Source: Chara braunii | Taxonomy: Eukaryota; Streptophyta; Charophyceae; Charales; Characeae | Direction of reading: 5' to 3' | Assembly (NCBI GenBank): GCA_003427395.1 | Contig: BFEA01000228.1 | Span: forward strand, 2,210,040-2,243,842 | Length of the DNA: 33,803 nt | In this document: positions 9,785 to 20,680 of the stretch, piece after piece | How positions within the stretch are numbered: position 1 is the first letter of the stretch | Layout of the letters: the number at the start of each line of letters is the position of its first letter | The notes under the pieces: generated by a model | Databases searched by the model: none | What the model saw: the letters and a program-made list of their open reading frames with translations, nothing else | What the model was told of the DNA's origin: nothing | Translations under genes and position numbers: made by a program

Positions 9785-11534
9785 GCCCATCAACAACAGC
9801 ATACTTACCTTCCATAAGCCCGCATCCAGGGAAAGAATGGAAAGAAGTGCGGCGCAAAAAGGAAATGATAATCAGGAATTGTCTTTGGCAAACCAACTCA
9901 TGCACGTGTCACAAGCTTCACAGTCCTCACAGTTTATTTATTCAGAGTAACCAGTTCCAATGGAACGTGGGGTACAAATAACAAATCGATTTGATCCTTT
10001 GGCACAGGAGGAACGGATAGAGGTACTGGGAGATACAAATAGTCTTTCTATAGCAAGCAGAAATGTATGTGAGACCAAGGATCAAGAGAAGGAAGAAGAC
10101 AAGGAAGGAACCTCACAGTCTAAGGATCTCATGGACATTGACCCCTTCAAGGAGGCCTTTGGGAGTGAGCATATGGAGATTGAGTAGGCCGTGGCTCCAC
10201 CGCGTGCGCTGGTAATAGCAAACAAAGAAACAGATCTTTCCACAGGGTCTCAAACGGAACTATTAAAAGTTGCACATTGGTTGTTGGTCAATATGAAGCT
10301 CAGATACACGGGACTTTCAAAAGTGGTCTGAGACCAGGTCTATAGGCAACTAATTCCTATGTTTGAAAGTAGCCCTAGCCTCAAGAAAGTAATGGAACAA
10401 GGACCTAAGAACGGAGTGAACTGGGGTGACATTTGCAACCGTCTCTTGCATATGGTCATGGTTCGGTTCCATCCACCCAATGAGAAACAAACTAATCATG
10501 CATGGGAGGGACTCGGGGGATACCAAATGATAAGCTTGCAAGATCATACGAAGGGGACGATTCAGGAAGGGAAAGATAAGGAAAAAGGAGAGAAGGATGT
10601 TTAAGAAGATCAGGAAGATCAAGATTTGTCCAATGCAGACTTAGTACTGACTGATGGAACCCCTCAGAATGATGCACTAAGTGAACAAAGCGATAGCAAG
10701 GAAACAGAAGAGGAGCCCAAAAAAGAGAATTCAAGGGTTATTACAGTTTATAAAGGGAAGGAGCAATTTGCAAAAGTGACCTCAAAAGTAACTGGTGAAA
10801 AGAAATCCATGCTCATCAAGAGTAAAGGGGCTGCTTTGGGAATAAATAAGACTGATCAACTAACAATGGAGGCAAACAAAATGGAAGTACTTCAACTAAC
10901 CTCTCAGGACAAGGAACAGGTAGTGGACCTTACTGACGAATCAAACATACCGATGTCATCAGAGAAAGAGGATCACGATTTTCAACTGAACATTTGACAG
11001 ATATCTGAGTTGACAAGTAAGAGGCAAAAATTAAGACAAAGGTTGTTGATGGGTCAGGGGGAGATGACTACTACTAAGAAGGGTATAATAATCTTGCCAG
11101 TAAGGAGGAAAGAAGATATTTGGGAGGTGGGATTGTCAGAACCTCTGGGGGCGGTTTATGGAGAGAGAACTATTCTTGGCACTTCCTCCCTGGTCCTCTC
11201 TATCTCATCAGACTTAAGCACTCAGGGGGGTGAAAATCCAAATCAACAAGAGATTTCCACATTCATCAACGACCATTTGCCTGAGGGAGCTACATTCATT
11301 TTCACACTCATCACAAAATCACAAAAGATAGCTGAAAAGGATGTCTACCTGAGATACGACCCTTCAAAACAGGTAGATCTAAGATGGATGGGGGGAGAAG
11401 CTCTTAAAGAAGTACATATCTTAAAGGTTAAAGTTAACAATTTTTGGTCAGAGACAGACGTGGGCACTATTCTCGTTAGACTTTTGAGGCAGAAGACATT
11501 GGAAGCTGGTGGAATTTTAGATAAAGGTGATTGA
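9785..11534 (+). pseudogene. LINE ORF1 tail, Lys/Glu-rich, several broken frames
   Basis: Consecutive + strand open blocks at 9960-10187, 10359-10604, 10626-10997 and 11010-11534 are separated by single stops or shifts. All are rich in Lys, Glu, Gln and Ser, like a disordered ORF1 extension. The last block (174 codons) is more globular, with GGENPNQQEISTFINDHLPE and a hydrophobic segment after it. I recognise no domain. The continuous + strand bias between ORF1 and the endonuclease makes it most likely part of the same LINE. Confidence 0.45.
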
Positions 11535-11698
11535 CAACCTATGAATGCATTATGAGACCTCAAACTTCCCCATTTATTTTCCAAATAACTTCTTTCCTCA
11601 GTATATGTATAAGATAGGATAATACAATGGGAGAAATTAAAGTAATAGATGCATTATATAACAAAGACAAGGATTGAAGGTCTCTAAAAAGGAGTGCA

Positions 11699-12945
11699 GA
11701 CCTGGATCTGCGGTCACTGAATGTTAATGGACTAGCCTCGACTCAATACACAAAGAAACAAACAATCTATGATTAGATAAAAGGTATAGGGGGAAGGGAT
11801 TGGCCTGATGTAATCTGTATTCAAGAAACTCATCTGATGGATACAGATGCACATCATTACACACACAAGGCAATATGGCCTCACCAAGCATTTAGAGCCC
11901 ATGCACCGAAACCTGGTAGTGCAGGAGTGGCTATCTGGATTTCCCCTCATTCTAGGGCAGATCCCATTTATGCGGAGGTTGACAAGGAGGAAGGGAGATG
12001 GGCCTTCGTGCTAGTAATGTTAGAATTGGACGTAGTATGTATCCTATTTGTATATGGGCCTAATGATGTTGGAGAAAGATAATTTTTTTTTTCATCTCTT
12101 CCTCGACTCCCACAAGGGATCCCGGTTATAATAGCTGGGGATTTCAATGCGGCACCAAATAGACAACTTGATCGATGACACATCTCATCCCCATGCCCTA
12201 CATACATTGAGTCTGATGAGATAATCATAAATAATCTATGTCAGTCCCTTAACTTGTTTGATTCCTATAGACGACTTAACCCTACTCAAAGACTTTTCTC
12301 CTGTTTCATGAAAGATCAATCTAATCAGGGCTCTAAATTTCGCATCGATCTTATTCTAATGTCTAAAGAACTTCAGGGAGCAATACAGTGTGCAGAGATA
12401 TTCCCACGAAGTCCTTTACCAGGCTTGGATCATGCTATGTGTGTCACGATCCTCACATTCAGAAAAAAAACGGATCAAGGGAAAGGATTCTATAAACTCA
12501 ATACCTCTCATTTAAAGATTGACAACTTTATTTCTTACCTCAAAGATGTATGGACCTTCTGGCGTAACCAGCGGGATCTCATCCAAGATGACATAATATG
12601 GTTCAACAACGGCCTAGCATTTCTAGGTCGTAAATGCAATGAATATTCTAAACTCCCAGATTCACAAAGACATTCTAAAGAGACACACTTGCTCCAGAAA
12701 ATTCAACAACTCCAACAACAAGAGAATGAAGCTGATGAAATAAAGGTTTTAGAACCCCTAGCTCAAGAAATCAAAGAACTGGAGGATCAACGGTTGACCA
12801 TAATGGAATATAGGTGGCAAGGAATAAGGATTAGAGGTAAATTAAGAAAACACCAAATGGAAGGATAAAAACCCTCCAATTTTAAGAGGTTAAGCAAACA
12901 CCCCAGTGTTCGTCAACAACAAAACCTTCCTAAATTTATCAAATG
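11699..12945 (+). pseudogene. LINE ORF2 N-terminal APE-type endonuclease, broken
   Basis: The start of LINE ORF2: an exonuclease III/APE-fold endonuclease that nicks target DNA to prime reverse transcription. Motifs in order: LNVNGLAS (near 11717), VICIQETHL with the metal-binding Glu (near 11810), GSAGVAIW (near 11920), FVYGPND (near 12048), GDFNAAPN (near 12137), RIDLIL (near 12340) and LDHAM (near 12427, where the catalytic SDH is replaced by LDH). Stops occur at about 11774, 12080 and 12174. From 12480 to 12868 a coiled-coil-like linker follows, ending RIRGKLRKHQMEG. After one more stop it continues to about RLSKHPSVRQQQNLPKF (12929), where LINE-like sequence ends. The expected reverse transcriptase is not next. 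It lies on the opposite strand at 18010-16232 and appears to be the displaced continuation of this ORF. Confidence 0.8.
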
Positions 12946-12949
12946 TCCA

Positions 12950-13115
12950 GTCCTTCCTATGGATGTTTCCTCTTTGCCTTGGAGAGATCTGAGAATCCTA
13001 GAGGGCGTCTGGCAGAAGAGGAAGGAAAGGGGAGTCTGTCTTAGGTGTGAGGGCAACCATTACGTCAAGGATTGCCCCAAGCTGAACCACAACAATTGTA
13101 ACCACTCAAAAAATT
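12950..13115 (+). pseudogene. Gypsy element 1: gag zinc knuckle
   Basis: In the frame LPWRDLRILEGVWQKRKERG followed by VCLRCEGNHYVKDCPKLN. This is a gag nucleocapsid zinc knuckle, but with C-X2-C-X3-H-X4-C, one residue short of the standard X4. The frame ends at a TAG near 13117. The rest of gag, which should precede it, is absent here. A matching gag N-terminal part lies on the - strand at 19330-18035. Sequence identity changes from LINE to gypsy between about 12930 and 12960. Confidence 0.7.
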
Positions 13116-13189
13116 AGACAGGCCAGCAGAGACTGCAGCCAGTCCTGTTGAACTGAATTCATCTCTATCAAGGGATGAATCAGTTACTG

Positions 13190-13680
13190 AGCCTAACTTT
13201 TTTTAAGGCTGCAGGGGACTCAATATACTCATACATTGAGCCCTTTATTGATGAGCCCTCATCTGAGGAGGAGCTTGATCAGCTCTGTTTTCTTCATTTC
13301 CAACTGAAAGAGAAGAGAAAGAAGAGATCAGAATTGATCATGCTCAAGCCTTAAATCAACAAAACTAGGATCAAAGTCTTGCTTGACTGTGGAGCAACCA
13401 GAAACTTCATCTCTCATAATGGAGTTCAAAAACTCCACTTGGGTCTCAAGGTAATTGATCTTGAGCACCCTCTGGAGATTCAGGTGGGCAATTCCCAGTT
13501 TTTTCAGTCAAGCAGGTCATCAAGGTTGTGTCAGTCACCTTTGATGACAGAGGGGAAATCAGACAGTCGCTGAACTTCTATGTTTTTCCCCATCTTCCTT
13601 TTGATCCGGTCCTGAATATGAAGTGGCTGAGGGTCACTAACCCTTCCATTGATTGGGCTATGCCCAATATCTAATTGAAG
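13190..13680 (+). pseudogene. Gypsy element 1: aspartic protease region, broken
   Basis: Retroviral-type aspartic protease that processes the gag-pol polyprotein. The active-site motif reads VLLDCGATRNFIS (near 13376), a D-C-G variant of D-S/T-G. It is preceded by an acidic/basic linker (DEPSSEEELDQLCFLHFQL) and followed in another frame by FDPVLNMKWL and NPSIDW, the usual C-terminal flap/G-M-W-L type region. One stop before the motif, one frameshift near 13510 and a stop near 13672 make it non-functional. Confidence 0.75.
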
Positions 13681-14481
13681 AATCCACAGGGGGAGCTAAG
13701 GCAATGTGTCTTAGCTACAGATCACCACCCTAAGACAAGTTGTTATTGTCTGAAAGTCAAGGAGTTTTACAACTTGTCTAAGGAGACTGACCATGAGAAT
13801 CTGTTTGTGGTTTATGTTACTCAAACAGATTCAGATTTTTCCCCTTCTCAAATTGATCTTTACATTCAACAGGTGGTTGATGAGTTTGTTGATTTGGCTC
13901 AGGAGCCAACTGGACTTGTCCATAGGCAGACCAAGCATCACATTTAAATTTTGCCTGACTCTACCCCTCCCAAGTGAAGAGTCTACAGAATGTCACCTGC
14001 TAAGCTGGATGAGTTCAGGAAACGGTTGGAGTCCTTGGTAGAGAAAGGATGGATCAAGCCTAGCTCATCTAAGTATGGGGCGCCAATTCTCTTTGTTCCA
14101 AAAGGAAATGGTGTGCTCAGGATGTGCATTGACTACAGAGGTCTGAACAAGATCACTCGGAAGAGCTCTGAGCCCTTGCCTAGGATCGATGTCTTGTTGG
14201 ACATGGTGCAAGGCTCCAAAGTCTTCAACAAAATTGATATGAAATACAGGTATCATCAAATCGAAATGGTTGAAGAGGATGTACACAAGTCAACTTTTAA
14301 GACCTGGTATGACACCTACGATTTTGTGGTCATGCCTTTTGGTTTGTGCAATGCACTAGGGACATTCCAGATTGAAATGAATAGGAATTTCAAACCCTTC
14401 CTTGACCACTTTGTTGTTGTGTACCTGAATGACATTCTGGGGTCGGCAAAGATGCCAAAGAACATGCAAACCACCTCATGA
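13675..14481 (+). pseudogene. Gypsy element 1: reverse transcriptase, broken
   Basis: Ty3/gypsy reverse transcriptase, which copies element RNA to DNA. The linker block 13675-13947 leads into 13990-14481 after a stop. Family motifs: [41 protein letters not shown] (canonical K-[IL]-D-L-R-S-G-Y-H-Q-I altered at several positions), VMPFGLCNA, and the catalytic box VVYLNDIL at 14416-14439. The normal YLDD is YLND here (codon AAT at 14428), which by itself should abolish polymerase activity. The frame ends at 14481 shortly after the catalytic box. Confidence 0.9.
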
Positions 14482-15225
14482 AAGTTCTGCAGGTCCTGAG
14501 ATAACATAATTATAAAATGAACAAGAGAAATCATTATTTGGTGTTTCCTCTGTTGTATACTTAGGTCATGTGATTTCTGCAGATGGTTTATCCCCTGATG
14601 CCTCTAAAGTGGTTGATGTTAGGGAATGACCACAATCACAGACTGTGAGGGACATCAGATATTTCATGGGGTTAGCCTCTTACCACATGAAGTTTATCAG
14701 CAACCTGACAAATCTGCTAGCTAAGGATGTTCCCTTCAGGTGGACAGCCATATGTTAGTTAGCTTTCTCTAGATTGAAGAAAACACTCACCCAAACACCT
14801 GTGCTGAAACTACTTGACCCTACCTTGCCATTCGTGTTGACCACATATACAAGTCAATATGGCGTTGGTGCAGTCCTTCAACAAAATGATGGGACTGGTC
14901 TGTAGCCGGTGAAGTTCATGAGTAAGAAGATAAAGGTGCAAAGAATTGACATCTACTTATGAAAAGGAACTGTATGCTCTTGTTTGTGCCCTCAAACAGT
15001 GGAAACATTTCTTGCCTGGGAGACACTTCAAGATCTATTATGATCACTCCACTCTACAGTGTATGAAAACCCAAAGTGAGTTAAATGATAAACTGGCAAG
15101 GTACATTCAATTCATTGACGAATATGACTTTGAACTAAAGCACAAGAAGGGATGCTATAACAGGGTTGCTGATGTATTATCATGTAGACCTGATTCATTT
15201 GCTGTCATTGTTGATACTTACTCCT
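14482..15225 (+). pseudogene. Gypsy element 1: RT thumb and RNase H, broken
   Basis: After frameshifts the thumb continues as YLGHVISADGLSPDASKV (near 14560) and DIRYFMGLASYHMKFI (near 14650). RNase H follows with TTYTSQYGVGAVLQQNDGTG (near 14838), KFMSKKI, then TYEKELYALVCALKQWKHF and the HFKIYYDHSTLQC segment (block opening at 14946). RNase H degrades the RNA strand after copying. Multiple stops (for example near 14756, 14904) show decay. Confidence 0.8.
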
Positions 15226-16231
15226 TTCTTGATTCCACCAGGCAGACTATCGTTGATACGTTGCTTCAGGACCCAGTCTTTGGCCCCATCCTTAGGAATT
15301 TGCAGACTGACCTCAATTTCGAGTCAGGCTATGCCTTGACTTCAGGCTTGCTGTTGATAATCAGCGAGGGGGGAAAGCGTTTGTGTATCCCTAATGATCG
15401 CGAGATCATTACTCATCTGATTTCATAGAGTCATAATGCTCGCGTTCACTTTGGGTTCTTCAAAATGTATGTCGCCCTGACCCAACGCTTCTATTGGTCT
15501 AAGATGAAAACGATATCTTGCATTACTTGGAGATTTGCGAGTTGTGCCAGAGGAACAAGGTCCACATGCGGCCTCCTATGAGACTACTCAAACCTCCACC
15601 CATTCCTGATGGTCAAGGGGAGTCTGTGTCCATTGACTTCGCAGATTTGGGCAGGACCACGCTACGTGGGATGAGACAGGTAATGGTCTGTATCGATAGA
15701 TTCTCTAAGTATGTTGAGTTTATCCCTGCACTTGTTGAGGCCAGAGTACCTCTGGTCAGAGAGTTTTTCTGTGAGAGGTGGGTGAATGTCCATGGGTGTC
15801 CATCCTCCATTATCGGTGATAGATACCTCAGATTCTGCAGCGACGATTTGCAATCTTTCTGTAAATACTACCTGCATTCCAGATTGGACATGACCTCTGG
15901 GAGAAAACCTGAAGCCAAAGGACAGGCTGAAGTGATGAATCAGAACCTGCTTCAGTCATTGCATCTTGTGATTATGCCTGGTCGGCAGGACTAGGACAAA
16001 CATTTGTCCAGGGCACAACTGATGTATAATACATTTGTTCACAGCACAACAGGCTTTACACCCTATAGGCTGCACTTTGCCAAAGACCCCAGACAACCTC
16101 TAGATGATCTCATTGATAAGTCCACGCCTAAACTAACTTCTGGCACTGCAGAGTTCACCAAGAGTTATGAGAAAAACCTAGAGAAAGCTAGAACTAATAT
16201 GTTCAAGGCCTAGAAGAGGATGATCGAACAT
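15226..16231 (+). pseudogene. Gypsy element 1: integrase, truncated and broken
   Basis: Integrase inserts the cDNA copy into chromosomes. The N-terminal HHCC zinc domain is seen as HNARVHF (near 15433) and CELCQRN (near 15537). The catalytic core has SIDFADLG (first Asp, near 15635), IIGDRYLRF (second Asp, near 15815) and EAKGQAEVMNQ (Glu, near 15925). A stop near 15992 and another near 16211 interrupt it. The similarity ends after KARTNMFKA and KRMIEHA at about 16231, before the integrase C-terminal domain. No 3' LTR follows; the sequence changes at once to the - strand LINE. Confidence 0.85.
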
Positions 16232-18010
16232 GCTGGCTGTTGGCTTACTTCCTCCCATCTTTCAGGAGGTTTTCGATCTGTTAGTGGCAATTTTCTCCAT
16301 GTTTTGATGAGATTATGCCAAAATGTATCATTATGTAAATCCCTTCTTGCCGCCCTCCTATCTGATACACATTGGTCTAGTGATTCTTTCAATGTTCCTT
16401 TTGGTATAGACCATGATCTATTTTATAGCCACATCATAGGATCTATGTTATCGGGTGTTATCGGGGCTAGCCGTCTGATCTGTTCCCATGCCAACTCGCT
16501 CCAGGGGGTCTGGGAATTAAAAAGTAGGCATTTAATCCATTGAACTGATAAGGCCATAGCTTGTAAAGCAGGATCTATGATACCCAATCCTCCTCTAGTC
16601 TTAGGTTGTATCACCGATTGCCATGCAACTCTGCTAATTACCTTATCAAGTTCATGATTCCCTCTCCATAAAAAGGTTGATAGTTGTCTTTGCAGCACCT
16701 TTAACATTTTTTCATACAGGGCCCATATTGCTGATTTATACCAGATCGAGGCTAACACCACATTGTTAATGACCAAAGTACGCCCAAAGAGAGAAGTTTG
16801 TTTACCCTTCCACAACTCCAACTTAGCGTATGCTTGTTTAGATATACATTCATTGTTGCTTGATGGTTTTCCTGCTGCTGATAGGGAAATTCCAAATACT
16901 CTTATAGCGGCATCCAAAGAGAGTCATTTTACTTAAGGACATTCAGGGGGTCCTACTCCTTGATGATGAATCCACCAACCCATCGTCTTATTACCCCAAT
17001 TATCCCTCATATCAGACAGCCTACAAAATATATCCATAGGTCTGCTTATTACTTCTAAATTATCCTTTGATGCTTCTACCATAAGGGACAGATCATCAAC
17101 AAATAGAGAGCATACAGGAATGACTTTCTTTTTGGAATAGATGACACTTGAATTCTTTTAATGTCTTTATGTAGTCTAAGGTTAGCTGTCAGGGCTTCAA
17201 TAACTATGACAAAAAGGAAGGGGGCAATAGGGTCTCCCTGTCTCACCGACCTCTGTAATGAGATAGGGGATGCTAGATTTTCGTTCACCATTACCCTGGT
17301 GGTTGCATTCTCATGCAGTATTCTTACCCACTTCCTGAAATTTGGACCAAAGTTAAGTTTTTCTAGACATTTGTCTAGAAATTACCAGTCCACATGATCA
17401 TATGCTTTTTCAAAATCTATAAATATGAAGGTTGCATTCTGTTTTGATTGACGTGATAACCTGATCGATTCATTAACTAGTAATATATTATCTTGAATAT
17501 TCCTTTCTGTAATGAACCCGGTTTGCGCTGAATGAATAATTTCAGCAATGATCTTGGATAGTCTATTAGCTAAGGCTTTTGCCATTAGTTTGTAGACCAC
17601 TGTCAAGAGAGTAATAGGCCGATAGTTCCGAATGTTGATTTTATCCCTTTTTTTGTAGAGAAGAGTTAATATCCCTTGACCCACAAATTCTCCCATTTGT
17701 CCAGAAGACCAAACTGCCCGGTAGAAGTCCATGAGATCTTGTGAGAGGAAATCCCATAAGACTTTCCAAAATTCATTGGGGAGACCATCGATGTCTAGGG
17801 TCTTTTCTTCTTCCATTAGCATTAGGGCTATCTATATTTCCTCTTTTGAAACAGGTATTTCTAATTCTTCTTTTTGGACTTCTGTGAGTGATTTATTCAA
17901 TGGTGTGAGAAACTTCTCTATTTCCTGTATTCTTTGATTCTCTGGGATATTTTTAGTTTCTGATTTAAAGAGATTCTGATAGAAATCCCTAGCTATCTTC
18001 ATACATGATG
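16232..18010 (-). pseudogene. LINE ORF2 reverse transcriptase, inverted and broken
   Basis: L1-type reverse transcriptase on the - strand. In reading order: MKIARDFYQNLF (near 18003), DGLPNEFWKVLWDF (near 17785), LLYKKRDKINIRNYRPITLL (near 17645), AQTGFITERNIQDNILLVNE, IDFEKAYDHVDW (motif A, ending 17385), SVRQGDPIAPFLFVIVIEAL (motif B, near 17240), LFVDDLSLM (catalytic FVDD at 17103-17092, a [YF]xDD form). A C-terminal region then carries FGRTLVINNVVLASIWY and AWQSVIQPKTRGGLGIIDP (near 16625). Stops and frameshifts lie near 17834, 17382, 17290-17100 and 16920. It ends abruptly near 16240 at WEEVSQQP, tail to tail with the gypsy integrase. It complements exactly the part missing after the + strand endonuclease, so both are probably one element split by an inversion. 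Confidence 0.9.
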
Positions 18011-18034
18011 CTGAGGACGCCTCCTGTGAGGACT

Positions 18035-19334
18035 AACAATGCCTGGGCCAGCCTCTGAGCAGCCTGGTCTGGTGATACTCCTGCACCTTGGCCAGCTGGG
18101 GGAGTAGATCATCCCTTGTCAGTGTTTGCAAACTTCCTTTTCCCTTCCTCCTACTCTGGGAAGAGGGATTGCCTCCCTTTTGGGAGTGGACTGAACATGG
18201 AGTGTAGCCTCCATGTCGAAGGCTGCTTTGCCAAAAGATCGCCAGTCCTTGTGTCCTGCAAATACAGGGCCGTGGTGTATTTCTCAGGAGCTGCCCTGAT
18301 GAACCAAATCAATTGGTCACGATCAGACATCTCCAAACTAGGAGTAGAGTTAAGGCGCTCAAATTCTGCATAGAGCTTGGCCAGGGAACCCTTGTACTTT
18401 GTCTAGCCAAGACTAACCAGCTCATCTGCAGCCTTACCGGCCTTTTCCTTATCTGTGAACCTCGCCTCCAGACCCTGAAAGATTGTCTCTAGCCCTACTG
18501 CAACGGCCCAATCTGGCCACTGCTGCTGAGACTTGGTAGCCTCAGAGGTCGCCCACTTCAATGCTGACCCACCCAACAAGACCACTGTTAATTGTACCCT
18601 ATTGACCTCTAGGCAGATGAACCCCCTCAGATAGGACTTCATAGAAGCGATCCAATCTGACACATTCGCTTTGTGGTCATCCCTAGTGAATTTATCAGGT
18701 TACATCATTTTGGGGTATCGTTGTTCTTGTTGACCAGAAGTACCAGCACCAAGTCCCAAGTCCTTAGGGACAACCTGTTGCTTTTGTGTGGAAGGAATAG
18801 GCTTTAGGAGAACTAGGGGGCTTTGCAGCAGAGGTGGAGACCGGTTTGGGTTTGGGTTTGGGTGACCGAGGAGGAGTAGAGGTAGGAGAGGAAGTAGGGG
18901 TAGAAAAACTTTTTTCTAATCAGATCAAGGGTTTCTATAATGGAAGATTGTTTCACTTCAATCTGAGTCAGATGGTTTTCCACCACAGAGACCCTGTCCA
19001 TCCAGGGAATGACGACATCTCTGATTGCGGTGAATTCCATGCGGATTCACTCAACCAGCTTCCTGTTAGTGTCGTTGAGCCTGTCATCAGATTCACCGAC
19101 CAAGAAGTGCTCTGCCAGCACTGACTGTCTGGCTGCATTCTGAGACTTTCTTTCTCCTTCGGCCTTCTCTCTCTTAAGCCGCTCAATCCGCTTTCGGGTT
19201 TCTTCTGAGGCCTTCTCTTCTTTCTCAATCTCTAGCTCAATGGTAGTCTTGGGGACTGCAGGGCCTTTGCCCTTGTCATCCCCAGGACCGCCTGAGCTTG
19301 CGATATATATATATATATGTATATTTTTTTCCAC
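18035..19334 (-). pseudogene. Gypsy element 1: gag, inverted and broken
   Basis: Gag forms the particle in which retrotransposon RNA is copied. On the - strand the frame begins near 19334 with a low-complexity start read through a TA run. A charged coiled coil follows (EKEEKASEETRKRIERLKRE), then DVVIPWMDRVSVVENHLTQI. A retrotransposon gag domain lies at 18663-18150: MSDWIASMKSYLRGFICLEV, LGGSALKWATSEATKSQQQW, FQGLEARFTDKEKAGKAADEL, then DQLIWFIRAAPEKYTTALY. This order (W...L.F..A..W......W..F...L...F......A...L) is typical of the family. It has several stops and no zinc knuckle of its own; the knuckle is at 12950 on the other strand. No LTR or primer binding site is recognised upstream (above 19334). 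Confidence 0.75.
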
Positions 19335-19597
19335 AAAAATAAAATAACCAAATTCAGATTAGTGTCCACACACAAAACAACAATCTAATCAGAATTGAAC
19401 TGTGTTGTTTACTCACACAGAGAAGGTTGAGAACAAATGGCATACTAGTGCTTCGTGTCTAGAGGCATCCGAGGAGGTTGCAAGCAACGATCAACAACAA
19501 AATCAAACACAGATTCACTTTTACCGCATGCCGCAAACCGATCAGAAAAATAAAAATGATTCTCGATCAGATCCGTTTGGGATCTTCCCATGAACAC
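19335..19597. other. No recognisable feature
   Basis: The segment beyond the gag 5' end, where a 5' LTR would be expected. No TG...CA boundaries or second LTR copy could be identified. Confidence 0.3.
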
Positions 19598-19769
19598 CAG
19601 GGCCGTGGTCCCATTAGCAACAATCATCGGATTGAATGCCTGAATCTGGACGTGTTTGAAGACAGGAGCAGGAAATCGAGATAGAACTGCTTTTCTGTAT
19701 CTCTGCATAAACCATTGCCAGATTCAGGATTTCTATCCTATCCCCTTCGCTAGTGGGACCACGGCCCAG
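19598..19769. repeat. Foldback hairpin, 50-nt arms
   Basis: Arms 19600-19649 and 19718-19767 are inverted copies. GGGCCGTGGTCCCA-TAGC pairs at 18 of 19 positions. CCTGAATCTGG at the inner end pairs perfectly. The middle of the arms is mismatched. The loop contains its own short stem, GAGATA/TATCTC. It could be a small foldback (MITE-like) element or an RNA hairpin; the sequence alone cannot decide. Confidence 0.7.
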
Positions 19770-20130
19770 CATGAGGTTAGTATCGCAAGAAACTTCGAGT
19801 TCGCGCAGAAAAAAAAAAAAGAAACTGCGGTGGGTCAATTTTTCAGTTTGCAGGAAAAAAAACTAAAACTGCAGTTTGTAACTTCGTAGGCTATAGACCA
19901 GCAGATTGACTGTGTTGGGATTTATTAGACTGACGACACAGGTTCACTGCACGGACCGTTTTGACACGACTGACAGACCCTTTTAAACCACCAGTACAAG
20001 GCCTCAGCCTTGCAGAAAAATAGCTTGTCGCCACAAGAAGTAAAAGGCGGGCTCAGGGCAGGGTTGGAGCATCAGAAGGTTTTCAATATTTTTGGCCCAT
20101 GTCATATCCGTCCGTCCCAAAAAACAAAAC

Positions 20131-20413
20131 AAGCTTTGGTCGTGGGACTGTCCGACTCACAAAAAAAGAACAAAAAAATAAAAAAAAGCCCAAAAAGCAA
20201 AACAAGCTTTGGTCGTGATTGCAGTTGGATACAAGCAAAACAAGCTTTGGTCGTGATTGCAGTTGGATACACTTTTTGGAGTACTGCCCTCAACGAGGGC
20301 ACTTCCGCAGAATGAGGAACACGGGGAGCATGACTGTCAGACTCACAAAAAAAAAAAAAAAAAGCTTTGGTCGTGAAAGTGGTTGGATGCATTTCAACGG
20401 CGCTAGAGACTCA

Positions 20414-20454
<41 letters not shown>

Positions 20455-20680
20455 TTGGTCGTGAAAGTGGTTGGATGCATTTCAACGGCGCTAGTGTGAG
20501 TATGCCCTCAGCAAGGGCGTTTTGAGCAAGAGCAATATGCACCGCCTTGCTGGCAGGGAAAGGAAGAAAAAAAAAACAAAAGGAGGAAAAAAAAAAATAG
20601 CAATGTTTCCCTCTCCCCGTAATAGTGGTCAGATGCATTCTGGAAAGTGGCCGTTTGAGTATGGCCTCCATGACGTCCTT
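20131..20680 (+). repeat. Tandem repeats with AAGCTTTGGTCGTG and poly(A)
   Basis: AAGCTTTGGTCGTG occurs five times, starting at 20131, 20204, 20242, 20362 and 20450. It is usually preceded by an ACTCACAAAAA-type poly(A) and followed by A(A/T)T/GGTTGGAT. The last two copies share a longer 50-base unit through AACGGCGCTAG. Short hairpins accompany the units: TGCCCTC-AAC-GAGGGCA near 20285-20301 and GCCCT-CAGCA-AGGGC near 20505-20519. A diverged unit lies at 20625-20680. No coding meaning. Confidence 0.75.

Noticed and set aside
12930-18035. LINE twin-priming as the cause of the inverted RT
   Set aside because: Twin priming would invert part of the LINE alone. It does not explain why the gypsy gag and pol are split at the same two points.
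20131-20520. CRISPR array
   Set aside because: The repeated 14-mer has irregular spacing, poly(A) spacers and a eukaryotic context; no cas-like gene is present.
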